A stretch of DNA of 64,000 bases from a bacterium (lineage in GTDB: Bacteria > Bacteroidota > Bacteroidia > Bacteroidales > Muribaculaceae): contig SFVH01000002.1 of NCBI GenBank assembly GCA_004561555.1, positions 21,203-85,202 on the forward strand. The letters run 5' to 3'. The position numbers and the translations under genes are program-made. The notes under the pieces were generated by a model that was given only the letters and a program-made list of their open reading frames with translations, searched no databases and had not been told where the DNA came from. Positions 50,335 to 58,841 of this stretch are shown piece by piece; within the stretch, counting starts at the first letter, position 1, and every line of letters begins with the position of its first letter.

Positions 50335-50832
50335 ATGGAACTGTTTACGCCCTCTTTTGGCTTAGTGTTTTGGATGTTTGTGGTCTTCGTGCTGCTATGC
50401 TTGCTCTTGGGCAAGTTTGCATGGCCTGCCATCATAAAAATGATGAGTGAGCGTGCCGACTTAATCGACAAGGGTGTGGCTTATGCACAAGAGGCCAAAC
50501 AACATATGGACAATGCAAAGGCTGAGGCGGACAAGTTTATCCTCGACGCTAAAAAGCAACAAAGTGAAATCCTGAGAGAGGCTGCACGCATGAAGGCGCA
50601 AATCATCGAAGACGCTAAAGAAGCCGCAACTCTCGAAGCTAAGAAGGTGATGGATGCCGCTCAGCTCTCTATCGCTCAAGAAAGAAAGGAAGCGGAGTTG
50701 CAATTTCGCAACGAGGTTAGTGCTTTTGCCATTCAAATCGCCGAAAAACTTCTGCGCGAACGCATGGCAAACGACAAGGCTCAGTCGCAACTTGTGGATA
50801 AATTGCTGAACGAATTAGAAACTCAAAATTAA
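50335..50832 (+). CDS. atpF: ATP synthase Fo subunit b
   Basis: 165 residues: one N-terminal transmembrane helix (about 8-27) followed by a long charged helix rich in Ala, Glu and Lys, the right-handed coiled coil of the peripheral stalk. 38 bases after atpE and 21 before atpH. Confidence 0.94.
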   Translation: MELFTPSFGLVFWMFVVFVLLCLLLGKFAWPAIIKMMSERADLIDKGVAYAQEAKQHMDNAKAEADKFILDAKKQQSEILREAARMKAQIIEDAKEAATLEAKKVMDAAQLSIAQERKEAELQFRNEVSAFAIQIAEKLLRERMANDKAQSQLVDKLLNELETQN

Positions 50833-50853
50833 TCGATAATAACCCTTTAAGCA

Positions 50854-51399
50854 ATGAATGAAGGACTGATTCCCAATCGTTACGCAAAGGCTCTTTATGC
50901 TTATGCCAATGAAGCCGGAAAGGCTGCCGAGGTCTATGACGCCACTCTGCGCCTCTCTCGCGCCTTTGAGGCAGAGGCTCGATTGGCGCGCGCCGTGGAG
51001 AATCCGTTTCTGCCCTTCGACGACAAGCGTTCGTTGCTTCTCGTCGCTGCAGGGGCGGTGAAAAATGGTTGTATCGACAAGTTTTTTGGTCTCGTGTTCA
51101 GCCATCGTCGCGAGTCTTTGCTTCATGAGATGGCGCTCGCTTACGGCAAAAAATATCGCAGTGAAAACAACATTGCTCAAGTGGAAATAGCCACTGCCGC
51201 CGCTTTGCCTGCCGCTGAAATGAAGAAAATCAAGGATTCCGTGCAATCTCATTTGAAGGGTCATAACCTTGACTACACCGAGCGTGTGGATGCTTCTCTC
51301 ATCGGAGGGTTCACCGTGAAGGTCAACGGAGAGGTGCTCGACGCTTCTGTGAGAAATGATATTAGAAAATTGCGTTTAAAACTTTTAAGTAATAAATAA
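50854..51399 (+). CDS. atpH: ATP synthase F1 subunit delta
   Basis: 181 residues with the N-terminal helical bundle (NRYAKALYAYANEAGK) and the C-terminal IGGFTVKVNGEVLDASVRNDIRKLR signature that joins F1 to the b subunits. It ends 2 bases before atpA. Confidence 0.94.
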   Translation: MNEGLIPNRYAKALYAYANEAGKAAEVYDATLRLSRAFEAEARLARAVENPFLPFDDKRSLLLVAAGAVKNGCIDKFFGLVFSHRRESLLHEMALAYGKKYRSENNIAQVEIATAAALPAAEMKKIKDSVQSHLKGHNLDYTERVDASLIGGFTVKVNGEVLDASVRNDIRKLRLKLLSNK

Positions 51400-51401
51400 A
51401 C

Positions 51402-52979
51402 ATGATTGACCCAAGTGAGATTTCAGACATCCTGAAACAACAACTTGACGGACTTAAGGATAAGGCTGCTTTCGAAGAAGTGGGCACCGTGCTTAATGTA
51501 GGCGACGGTGTGGCTCACGTCTATGGCCTCGACAATGTGGAGGCTAACGAGCTGGTGGAGTTTGAAAACGGCTCTACAGGTGTGGCTATGAACCTTGAGG
51601 AAAGCAATGTGGGTGTGATTTTGCTCGACAAGGTGAATGAGGTGACCGAAAATATGTCGGTGCGCCGTACCGGCGAAATCGCTTCAATCCCGGTGGGCGA
51701 GGGGCTCCTCGGACGCGTTATCAATGTGCTTGGCGAGCCTTGTGACGGTAAGGGACCTATCGAGGGCGACCTCATCCGTTTGCCTCTCGACCGTAAAGCG
51801 CCGGGTGTTATCTTCCGTCAGCCGGTGAAGCAACCGCTGCAGACCGGCTTGAAGGCTGTCGACTCAATGATACCTATCGGTCGCGGTCAGCGTGAACTTA
51901 TCATCGGCGACCGCCAGATTGGTAAGACGGCTATCGCTATCGACACGATAATCAATCAGCGTCAAGCTTATGAGCAGGGCAAGCCCGTGTATTGCATCTA
52001 TGTGGCTATCGGACAAAAGGCTTCGTCGGTGGCTTCGTTGGTGAGCACCTTGCAAAAGTATGGCGCTATGGATTACACCGTCGTTGTAGCTGCTACGGCA
52101 AGCGACTCTGCGGCTATGCGCTACTATTCTCCATTTGCCGGCGCCGCTATCGGCGAATTTTTCCGCGACAGCGGGCGTGACGCGCTCATCGTCTACGACG
52201 ACCTTTCAAAGCAAGCGGTGGCTTATCGCGAGTTGTCGCTGATTTTGAAGCGCCCTTCCGGTCGTGAAGCTTATCCGGGCGATATCTTCTATCTCCACTC
52301 TCGCTTGCTCGAGCGTGCTGCGAAGATTATCGAAAACGATGAGGTGGCTAAGAGTATGAACGACCTTCCGGAGGCATTGAAGCCCTTTGTCAAAGGGGGA
52401 GGCTCATTGACCGCTCTGCCGATTATCGAAACTCAAGCCGGTGACGTTTCCGCTTATATCCCTACCAATGTGATTTCAATCACCGACGGACAGATATTCT
52501 TGGAGACAGGCTTGTTTAATAGTGGTATTCGTCCCGCTATTAATGTGGGTATCTCAGTGTCGCGTGTGGGTGGTAACGCTCAGATTAAGGCAATGAAAAA
52601 GATTGCCGGCACGCTCAAGATTGACCAAGCTCAGTTTCGTGAGCTCGAGTCGTTCACCAAGTTTGGAGGCGACATCGACCCCGTCACTGCGCGCACCATC
52701 GACAAGGGTCGCAAAAACGAGCGATTGCTCATTCAGCCGCAATATCATCCGATGGCGGTAGAGGAGCAGATAGCCGTGATTTTCTGTGGCACTAAAGGCT
52801 TGCTCGCCGGTGTGCCTTTGGATAAGGTGGCTGAGTTTGAGACAGAGTTTATACGTATGCTCCAAGCAGGTCATCGTGCAGATGTGCTCGATGTGCTTCG
52901 CAGCGGTCAACTCACCGATGAGGTGCAAGCTATCCTGACGGAAACGGCTAAATCGGTGGCTGCAAAATATGCTGAATAA
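51402..52979 (+). CDS. atpA: ATP synthase F1 subunit alpha
   Basis: 525 residues, with non-catalytic nucleotide site GDRQIGKT (169-176), IVYDDLSKQAVAYRELSL and the arginine finger region SVSRVGGNAQ. Normal length. Placed between atpH and atpG as in other bacteria. Confidence 0.98.
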   Translation: MIDPSEISDILKQQLDGLKDKAAFEEVGTVLNVGDGVAHVYGLDNVEANELVEFENGSTGVAMNLEESNVGVILLDKVNEVTENMSVRRTGEIASIPVGEGLLGRVINVLGEPCDGKGPIEGDLIRLPLDRKAPGVIFRQPVKQPLQTGLKAVDSMIPIGRGQRELIIGDRQIGKTAIAIDTIINQRQAYEQGKPVYCIYVAIGQKASSVASLVSTLQKYGAMDYTVVVAATASDSAAMRYYSPFAGAAIGEFFRDSGRDALIVYDDLSKQAVAYRELSLILKRPSGREAYPGDIFYLHSRLLERAAKIIENDEVAKSMNDLPEALKPFVKGGGSLTALPIIETQAGDVSAYIPTNVISITDGQIFLETGLFNSGIRPAINVGISVSRVGGNAQIKAMKKIAGTLKIDQAQFRELESFTKFGGDIDPVTARTIDKGRKNERLLIQPQYHPMAVEEQIAVIFCGTKGLLAGVPLDKVAEFETEFIRMLQAGHRADVLDVLRSGQLTDEVQAILTETAKSVAAKYAE

Positions 52980-52994
52980 TAAATCGCTCAGAAA

Positions 52995-53846
52995 ATGTCA
53001 ACATTAAGAGAACTCAAAGGTAGAATAGGGTCGGTTGCTTCATCGGAGAAGATTACCGGTGCAATGAAGATGATTTCGTCGGCAAAGATGCACAAGGCAG
53101 AGCAAGCGCTTGCTCGCTTGGTGCCTTTCCGTAATCAACTTCAGACCATTATGGGCAACCTCCTCTCCGCTGATGCCCAATTTACTTCCGTGTTGACTGA
53201 AGTGCGCGAACTCAAGACGGTGGCTCTTGTGGTGCTTGGCTCTGACGAGGGGCTTTGCGGAGCATATAACATCAATATTTTCAAAGGATTACTTCAGCGC
53301 ATCAATGCTTTGCGTAAGCAATCTTCGGAGGTGAAAGTGAAGGTCTATCCTATAGGAAAAAAGATGGAAAAGGCTGCGGCGAAGGTTGCCGGCGATGGTG
53401 TCGAGGTCGTGATGTGCGGCATAAGCCCCAAAGCGGCTATCGACGACATTCGTAAGTTGGTCGATGCCCTCAAGGACGACTTCGTTGCCGCAAAAACAGA
53501 CCGTGTGGAGATTGTCGGCATGAAATATGTGAGTGCCGGCAAGCAAGTGCTTGCTGTCAATCCGTTGCTACCCGTTGCTCGTGGCAGCAATCGCCCGTAT
53601 CTTTTTGAGCCCGATGCCAACAGCATCTACAACACTATCCTTCCGCTTTATGTGCTTTCGGTGGCGCAAGAGACTTTCGGTCAGAATGCTGCTTCCGAGC
53701 AAGCGGCGAGAGTGATGGCTATGCAGAGTGCTAACGACAATGCCGTCAAACTTTTGGATTCGCTAAAACTCGAATACAACAAGTTGCGTCAGCAAAGTAT
53801 CACCACCGAATTGCTCGACATTCTCGGCGGTCAGGTGGAAAAATAA
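52995..53846 (+). CDS. atpG: ATP synthase F1 subunit gamma
   Basis: 283 residues, the central rotor shaft: N-terminal helix TLRELKGRIGSVASSEKITGAMKMISSAKMHKAE and C-terminal helix RVMAMQSANDNAVKLLDSLKLEYNKLRQQSITTELLDI. Last gene of the atp block. The 108 bases after it contain a candidate RNA pseudoknot before nuoI. Confidence 0.96.
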   Translation: MSTLRELKGRIGSVASSEKITGAMKMISSAKMHKAEQALARLVPFRNQLQTIMGNLLSADAQFTSVLTEVRELKTVALVVLGSDEGLCGAYNINIFKGLLQRINALRKQSSEVKVKVYPIGKKMEKAAAKVAGDGVEVVMCGISPKAAIDDIRKLVDALKDDFVAAKTDRVEIVGMKYVSAGKQVLAVNPLLPVARGSNRPYLFEPDANSIYNTILPLYVLSVAQETFGQNAASEQAARVMAMQSANDNAVKLLDSLKLEYNKLRQQSITTELLDILGGQVEK

Positions 53847-53854
53847 GAATTTTC

Positions 53855-53924
53855 GCATCGAAAGGGGGCAAACATACCGGACCCCCTTTCAGATGCTTTC
53901 GATAACAGATGTAATGCCGGTATG
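53855..53924 (+). ncRNA. Candidate intercistronic RNA pseudoknot between atpG and nuoI
   Basis: Stem 1: 53855-53868 with 53882-53896, 14 pairs with one bulged A (53891). The 13-nt loop holds CATACCGG (53873-53880), which is perfectly complementary to CCGGTATG (53917-53924). This gives an H-type pseudoknot with loop lengths of 4, 1 and 20 nt, a geometry that can fold without strain. No T tract follows, so it is not a simple terminator. It lies in the only long gap within the cluster and could be an RNA processing, stability or ligand-responsive element (inference). Confidence 0.55.
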
Positions 53925-53954
53925 ACTTAAGTTGGTCTTAACTATCAAAGATTT

Positions 53955-54509
53955 ATGAGTAGTGTAAAAGAATACTTCACCGGATTAGGCAAAGGAGTAG
54001 TCAGCCTTTTGAAGGGAATGGAAGTGACAGGAAAAGAATTTGTTACGAAAAAGGTGACAGAGGAATATCCTGACAACAGAGACAATTTGCCGATAGGCGA
54101 ACGTTTTCGCGGCACTCTTGAATTCATCTACGACGAGAATGGCAACCATAAGTGTATCGCTTGTGGGCTTTGCCAAATGAGTTGTCCGAACGGAACTATC
54201 CACATCGAGTCGAAGATGGTGGAATTGCCGGACGGAAAAAAGAAAAAAGTATTGGTGAAATACAACTACGACCTCGGTAGCTGTACGTTCTGCCAAATGT
54301 GTGTCACGGCTTGCCCTCATTCGGCTATCCGTTTCACCAACAAGTTTGAGCACGCTGTGTATACCCGCTCCAAGCTTGTCAAGCAGCTTAACTATCTTCC
54401 CGAGAAAGACCCCATCGCTGCATGGGAAGCTGCACAAGCTGCTAAAGCCGCTGCAGCAGCAAAGGCTGCCGAGGCTAAAGCCGCTCAACCTGACAATGAA
54501 AATAAATAA
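53955..54509 (+). CDS. nuoI: Complex I subunit I (two 4Fe-4S clusters)
   Basis: 184 residues. Two ferredoxin motifs, C67/C70/C73/C77 (CIACGLCQMSCP) and C110/C113/C116/C120 (CTFCQMCVTACP), bind clusters N6a and N6b. The C-terminus has an alanine-rich tail of about 25 residues (AAQAAKAAAAAKAAEAKAAQ). With NuoEFG missing, NuoI is the probable entry point for electrons from a ferredoxin-like or other donor (inference from other 11-subunit complexes). Confidence 0.96.
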   Translation: MSSVKEYFTGLGKGVVSLLKGMEVTGKEFVTKKVTEEYPDNRDNLPIGERFRGTLEFIYDENGNHKCIACGLCQMSCPNGTIHIESKMVELPDGKKKKVLVKYNYDLGSCTFCQMCVTACPHSAIRFTNKFEHAVYTRSKLVKQLNYLPEKDPIAAWEAAQAAKAAAAAKAAEAKAAQPDNENK

Positions 54510-54521
54510 ATATAAGTATAT

Positions 54522-55040
54522 ATGGATTTAGTAAGTAATTCAATCGTGTATTGCGTGATTGCTTTGGCAATCATCGTATTCTCGGTGTTGTCGGTCACTT
54601 CGCGCAAAATCTTGCGTAGCGCCACTTACTTGCTCTTCACTCTTTTTGCCACTGCCGCTCTCTATTTCCAGTTGGGATATGAGTTTCTTGGTGCTGTGCA
54701 GATTGCTGTGTATGCAGGTGGTATTTTGGTGCTGTTTGTTTTCTCGATTTTGCTCACAAGCAAACCGGGCGACAATGCCGAACGTTTGGCTTCTAAAAGA
54801 AAGACTCTCGGAGTGATTGCCGCTGTGGCAGGTGTGGCAGTGTGTGGCTATGCCTTGTTTTCGTTTTTTGCCGGCGACACTGCGAGTCTGCTTGCATCGA
54901 CCAACGATGTCACAGTCGAGAAAGTTGGTCAGGCACTTATGGGTACGGAGAAGTTCCAATATCTCTTGCCGTTTGAAGCCATTAGTGTGTTGTTATTGGC
55001 ATGTATAATCGGTGGCGTGGTAATCGCTCGTAAAAGATAA
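54522..55040 (+). CDS. nuoJ: Complex I subunit J
   Basis: 172 residues with five hydrophobic segments; the signature TYLLFTLFATAALYFQLGYEFLGAVQIAVYAGGILVLFVF covers the conserved third helix with its pi-bulge region. 12 bases after nuoI, 5 bases before nuoK. Confidence 0.93.
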   Translation: MDLVSNSIVYCVIALAIIVFSVLSVTSRKILRSATYLLFTLFATAALYFQLGYEFLGAVQIAVYAGGILVLFVFSILLTSKPGDNAERLASKRKTLGVIAAVAGVAVCGYALFSFFAGDTASLLASTNDVTVEKVGQALMGTEKFQYLLPFEAISVLLLACIIGGVVIARKR

Positions 55041-55045
55041 AGGCT

Positions 55046-55357
55046 ATGCAACTGACGATGCTTTATTATTTGATTCCCAGCCTGATAATGTTCGGTTGTG
55101 GTGTCTACGGCTTTATCACCCGTAAAAATTTGATTGCTATCCTCATCTCTTTGGAATTGATGCTCAATTCGGTAGACATTAATTTCGTAGTGTTTAATCG
55201 GTTCCTTTTCCCGGGTCAGATGGAGGGTATGTTCTTCGCCTTGTTTGCCATCGCTATTGCGGCGGCTGAAACGGCATTGGCTATTGCAATTGTGATAAAT
55301 ATCTTCCGTGCAGTGAAGAATGTCGACATTCAAGGTCTAACTAAAATGAAATATTAA
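55046..55357 (+). CDS. nuoK: Complex I subunit K
   Basis: 103 residues, three transmembrane helices with the two conserved glutamates of the proton path in ISLELMLNSVDINF and AAAETALAIAI. Normal size. 4 bases before nuoL. Confidence 0.95.
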   Translation: MQLTMLYYLIPSLIMFGCGVYGFITRKNLIAILISLELMLNSVDINFVVFNRFLFPGQMEGMFFALFAIAIAAAETALAIAIVINIFRAVKNVDIQGLTKMKY

Positions 55358-55361
55358 GATT

Positions 55362-57026
55362 ATGGACTTGTCTTTATCAATCATAACGCTTATCCTTCCG
55401 CTTTTCACTTTCTTCTTGCTCGGCTTGCTCGGCATGAAGATGCCTAAAAAGACGGCAGGTATCATAGGCACTTGCTCGATGCTTATCACTGCGGTGGTTT
55501 CCTATGGCGTGGCTCTCAACTATTTCTTCAACCCTGAGTTTGTAGAAAATGGAGTGCGTCAGGTGGTTGCCGCTTACGATGCCACGTGGCTCACTTTCGG
55601 CGACAGCTTGAAGGTGACTATGGGTGTGCTCATCGACCCGATTTCGGCAATGATGCTTATCGTGATTTCTACGATTTCTTTCTGTGTACACCTCTATAGC
55701 TTGGGCTATATGCACGGAGAGAAGGGCTTCCAACGCTATTATGCGTTTTTGTCGCTCTTCACCTTCTCGATGCTCGGCTTGGTTGTTGCCACCAACATTT
55801 TCCAAATGTTTATCTTCTTTGAGATGGTGGGCGTATCGTCGTATCTTCTCATCGGATTTTACTATGAAAAGGCTGCTGCCGTTTCGGCTTCCAAGAAGGC
55901 GTTTATCGTCACTCGTTTTGCCGACTTGGGCTTCCTTATCGGTATTATGTTGTTGGCATACTACTGCGACACCTTCGATTTCCAATCGTTGATGTCTAAT
56001 CCCACCGGTATACTCACCTCCTCTGCCGGAGTGACATTTATGGGTTGCTCTGCCGCTTCGTGGGCGTTGGCTCTCATCTTTATCGGTGGCGCCGGCAAGT
56101 CGGCAATGTTCCCCTTGCACATTTGGCTGCCTGACGCTATGGAGGGTCCTACTCCGGTGTCGGCACTTATCCACGCCGCTACGATGGTTGTTGCCGGTGT
56201 GTTTTTGGTGGCTCGTATGTTCCCGCTTTACTTGGGTGTGCCCGAGGTGCTCGACCTCATCACCATCACCGGTGCGGTGACAGCCCTTTATGCCGCTATC
56301 GTTGCCATTGCGCAAACCGACATCAAGCGTGTGCTTGCCTTCTCCACGATTTCTCAGATAGCCTTTATGTTTACTGCTCTTGGTGTGGCTCGTCCGGAAC
56401 TGCATGAGGGCATCGGTTATATGGCCTCAATGTTCCACCTTTTCACCCACGCAATGTTTAAGGGCTTGCTCTTCCTTTGCGCCGGAGCTATCATCCACAT
56501 GGTGCATAGCAATGAGATGGACCATATGGGCAATCTTCGCAAGTATATGCCTATCACCCACATCGCCTTCCTTGTGGCTTGCTTGGCTATTGCAGGAATA
56601 CCTCCGTTTGCCGGCTTCTTCAGTAAAGACGAAATCCTCGTGGCTTGCTATCTTCAAAGCCCGGTGTGGGGTGTATGGATGTCGGCGGTTGCCGGACTTA
56701 CAGCATTCTATATGTTCCGTCTTTACTACCGCATCTTCTGGTGGAACAAGCCCGACTACAGCCATCACACTCCCCACGATTGCGAATGGGTGATGTCGTT
56801 GCCGTTGGTGCTTCTCACCATCGTTTCGTGTGTAGCAGGGTTTATCCCGTTTGCTGATTTCGTCACCTGGAATCGTGTCATCCCCGAGCATCACGCCGGT
56901 CTCGATTGGACTGTGGCAGGCACCAGCATTGCAGTGGCTGTTGTGGCTATCTTGATTGCTACCGTGCTCTTCCGCAAAGAAAAAGGCGCTCCATCGTGCG
57001 GCTTACCGTCGCTTCTATATGGATGA
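55362..57026 (+). CDS. nuoL: Complex I subunit L, frame interrupted near the 3' end
   Basis: Antiporter-like proton pump subunit. This frame gives 554 residues and includes the core FFEMVGVSSYLLIGFYY, HIWLPDAMEGPTPVSALIHAATMVVAG and HLFTHAMFKGLLFL. After FRKE the frame leaves the family pattern and stops at 57024, while the expected continuation (ALHRAAYRRFYMDEVYQF...) is found in the +1 frame up to 57255. Removing one A from the A5 run at 56980-56984 restores a protein of 630 residues, the normal length. This is a true mutation or an assembly/sequencing slip. Confidence 0.9.
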   Translation: MDLSLSIITLILPLFTFFLLGLLGMKMPKKTAGIIGTCSMLITAVVSYGVALNYFFNPEFVENGVRQVVAAYDATWLTFGDSLKVTMGVLIDPISAMMLIVISTISFCVHLYSLGYMHGEKGFQRYYAFLSLFTFSMLGLVVATNIFQMFIFFEMVGVSSYLLIGFYYEKAAAVSASKKAFIVTRFADLGFLIGIMLLAYYCDTFDFQSLMSNPTGILTSSAGVTFMGCSAASWALALIFIGGAGKSAMFPLHIWLPDAMEGPTPVSALIHAATMVVAGVFLVARMFPLYLGVPEVLDLITITGAVTALYAAIVAIAQTDIKRVLAFSTISQIAFMFTALGVARPELHEGIGYMASMFHLFTHAMFKGLLFLCAGAIIHMVHSNEMDHMGNLRKYMPITHIAFLVACLAIAGIPPFAGFFSKDEILVACYLQSPVWGVWMSAVAGLTAFYMFRLYYRIFWWNKPDYSHHTPHDCEWVMSLPLVLLTIVSCVAGFIPFADFVTWNRVIPEHHAGLDWTVAGTSIAVAVVAILIATVLFRKEKGAPSCGLPSLLYG

Positions 57027-57255
57027 GGTTTACCAATTTGTCACTCACAAGATTATCTTTGGCATCATTTGTAAAGCCATCGCTTGGTTTGACCATGTGA
57101 TTGTCGACGGCACTATGAATGCGCTCGCATTGGTGACCAACAAGGCTTCGTTTGCAATCCGCAAATTGCAATCCGGCTCAATCCAAATGTATGTGTGGAT
57201 TTACCTTATCGGAGTGTTGTTGCTTGCGGCTATCACATTCTTTGTGTTGATTTAA
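56981..57255 (+). pseudogene. nuoL: Displaced C-terminal part of nuoL
   Basis: About 90 codons in the +1 frame relative to the main nuoL frame, ending at the TAA at 57253. It encodes the end of NuoL: ALHRAAYRRFYMDEVYQF, an amphipathic lateral-helix-like region and a final transmembrane segment (VWIYLIGVLLLAAITFFVLI). It has no start codon or spacing of its own that would support a separate gene, and nuoM follows after 30 bases. Confidence 0.85.
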
Positions 57256-57285
57256 TCTTGAGGGAACAGATAAAAATTAAGAGTT

Positions 57286-58809
57286 ATGTTTAATATACTT
57301 TTCTTGTTTGTAATAATTCCGGTGCTCACACTCGGCGCGTTGTTTCTCACGCGCTCGGTGAAGCAAGTGCAGGCAGTGGCAGCCACCGGGGCTTCGTTGC
57401 TCCTCATTGCTGCCATCTATCTCTGCTATGCGTTTATTGGCGAGCGTCAGCTCAATCCGGATGCGGCTATGCTTTTCTGCAATGAGCCGATAATGTGGTT
57501 TGAATCGCTAAACATCCACATTGCTGTAGGTGTCGATGGTATCTCGGTATTGATGATTCTTCTTTCAGCTATCATCGTGTTTACCGGCACTTTCGCTTCG
57601 TGGAAGATTCAGCCTCTCACGAAGGAGTATTTCTTGTGGTTCATTCTCTTGTCCACCGGTGTGTTCGGCTTCTTCATTTCTATTGACTTGTTCACGATGT
57701 TTATGTTCTACGAGGTGGCACTCATCCCGATGTATTTGCTCATCGGTGTGTGGGGTAGCGGCAACAAGAACTATGCTGCAATGAAGCTCACCCTTATGCT
57801 TATGGGTGGCTCGGCATTTTTGCTTATCAGCATCTTGGGCATCTACTATCATGCAGGCGAAACGATGAACCTCGTGGAAATCGCACATAACGGTGTAGAC
57901 CTCGAATGGCAAAACTGGTTGTTTGCCGCCGCCTTTGTAGGATTTGGCGTGCTTGGCGCAATGTTCCCGTTCCACACATGGTCGCCCGATGGTCACGCTT
58001 CGGCGCCTACCGCAGTGTCAATGCTCCATGCCGGAGTGTTGATGAAGCTCGGTGGTTACGGCTGTTTCCGTGTGGCTATCTATTTGATGCCGGCAGCAGC
58101 TCATCAGTTAGGATGGATTTTTATGATTTTGACCGGTATTTCGGTGGTTTACGGTGCGTTTGCCGCTTGTGTAAAGACCGACTTGAAATATATCAACGCA
58201 TATTCGTCGGTGTCACACTGCGGCTTGGTGCTTTTCGCTATCTTGATGCTCAATCAGACTGCAATGAGCGGTGCTGTGATGCAGATGCTTTCTCACGGCT
58301 TGATGACGGCTCTCTTCTTCGCCCTTATAGGTATGATTTATGGCCGTACTCACACTCGCGACGTGCGCGAGATGGGAGGCTTGATGCAGATTATGCCTTT
58401 CCTTTCGGTGGGTTATATCATTGCCGGTTTGGCATCTTTGGGATTGCCCGGATTGAGCGGATTTGTGGCTGAAATGACCATCTTCTTCGGCTCTTTCGAA
58501 AACACCACCGTCTACAATGCGGTGCTCGGCGACGGTAATCTCTTCCGTCATGCCTTCGCAATCGTTACCACCACTTCGATTGTAATCACTGCGGTTTACA
58601 TCCTTCGCGTTGTGGGCAAGTTGCTCTTCGGTAAGGTGCAGAATGAGCATCATCGTCAGCTCGACGATGCTCATTGGTATGAGCGTTTCAGCACTATCTC
58701 TTTGATGATAGCCATTGCGCTCATCGGCTGTTTCCCCGACTTTGCCAACCTTATCCTCCGCGATAGTTTCGGTCCGATTGTCGACCATATTATGAATTAT
58801 GCTCTCTAA
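57286..58809 (+). CDS. nuoM: Complex I subunit M
   Basis: 507 residues, about 14 transmembrane helices, antiporter-like pump. Signatures FMFYEVALIPMYLLIGVWG (conserved glutamate), FPFHTWSPDGHASAPTAVSMLHAGVLMKLGGYG and SVSHCGLVLFA. Intact and normal length. Confidence 0.96.
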   Translation: MFNILFLFVIIPVLTLGALFLTRSVKQVQAVAATGASLLLIAAIYLCYAFIGERQLNPDAAMLFCNEPIMWFESLNIHIAVGVDGISVLMILLSAIIVFTGTFASWKIQPLTKEYFLWFILLSTGVFGFFISIDLFTMFMFYEVALIPMYLLIGVWGSGNKNYAAMKLTLMLMGGSAFLLISILGIYYHAGETMNLVEIAHNGVDLEWQNWLFAAAFVGFGVLGAMFPFHTWSPDGHASAPTAVSMLHAGVLMKLGGYGCFRVAIYLMPAAAHQLGWIFMILTGISVVYGAFAACVKTDLKYINAYSSVSHCGLVLFAILMLNQTAMSGAVMQMLSHGLMTALFFALIGMIYGRTHTRDVREMGGLMQIMPFLSVGYIIAGLASLGLPGLSGFVAEMTIFFGSFENTTVYNAVLGDGNLFRHAFAIVTTTSIVITAVYILRVVGKLLFGKVQNEHHRQLDDAHWYERFSTISLMIAIALIGCFPDFANLILRDSFGPIVDHIMNYAL

Positions 58810-58841
58810 TAAAAGTAACGAACTATAAAGATATTGAAATT

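Noticed and set aside
53855..53900. Rho-independent terminator ending the atp block
   Set aside because: The stem is strong but no T tract follows, and the loop pairs with downstream sequence, so a pseudoknot or processing element fits better.
56976..56985. Programmed frameshifting in nuoL
   Set aside because: The run is short, a -1 slip gives the wrong frame, and no stimulatory structure is evident; a one-base insertion or sequence error explains it more simply.
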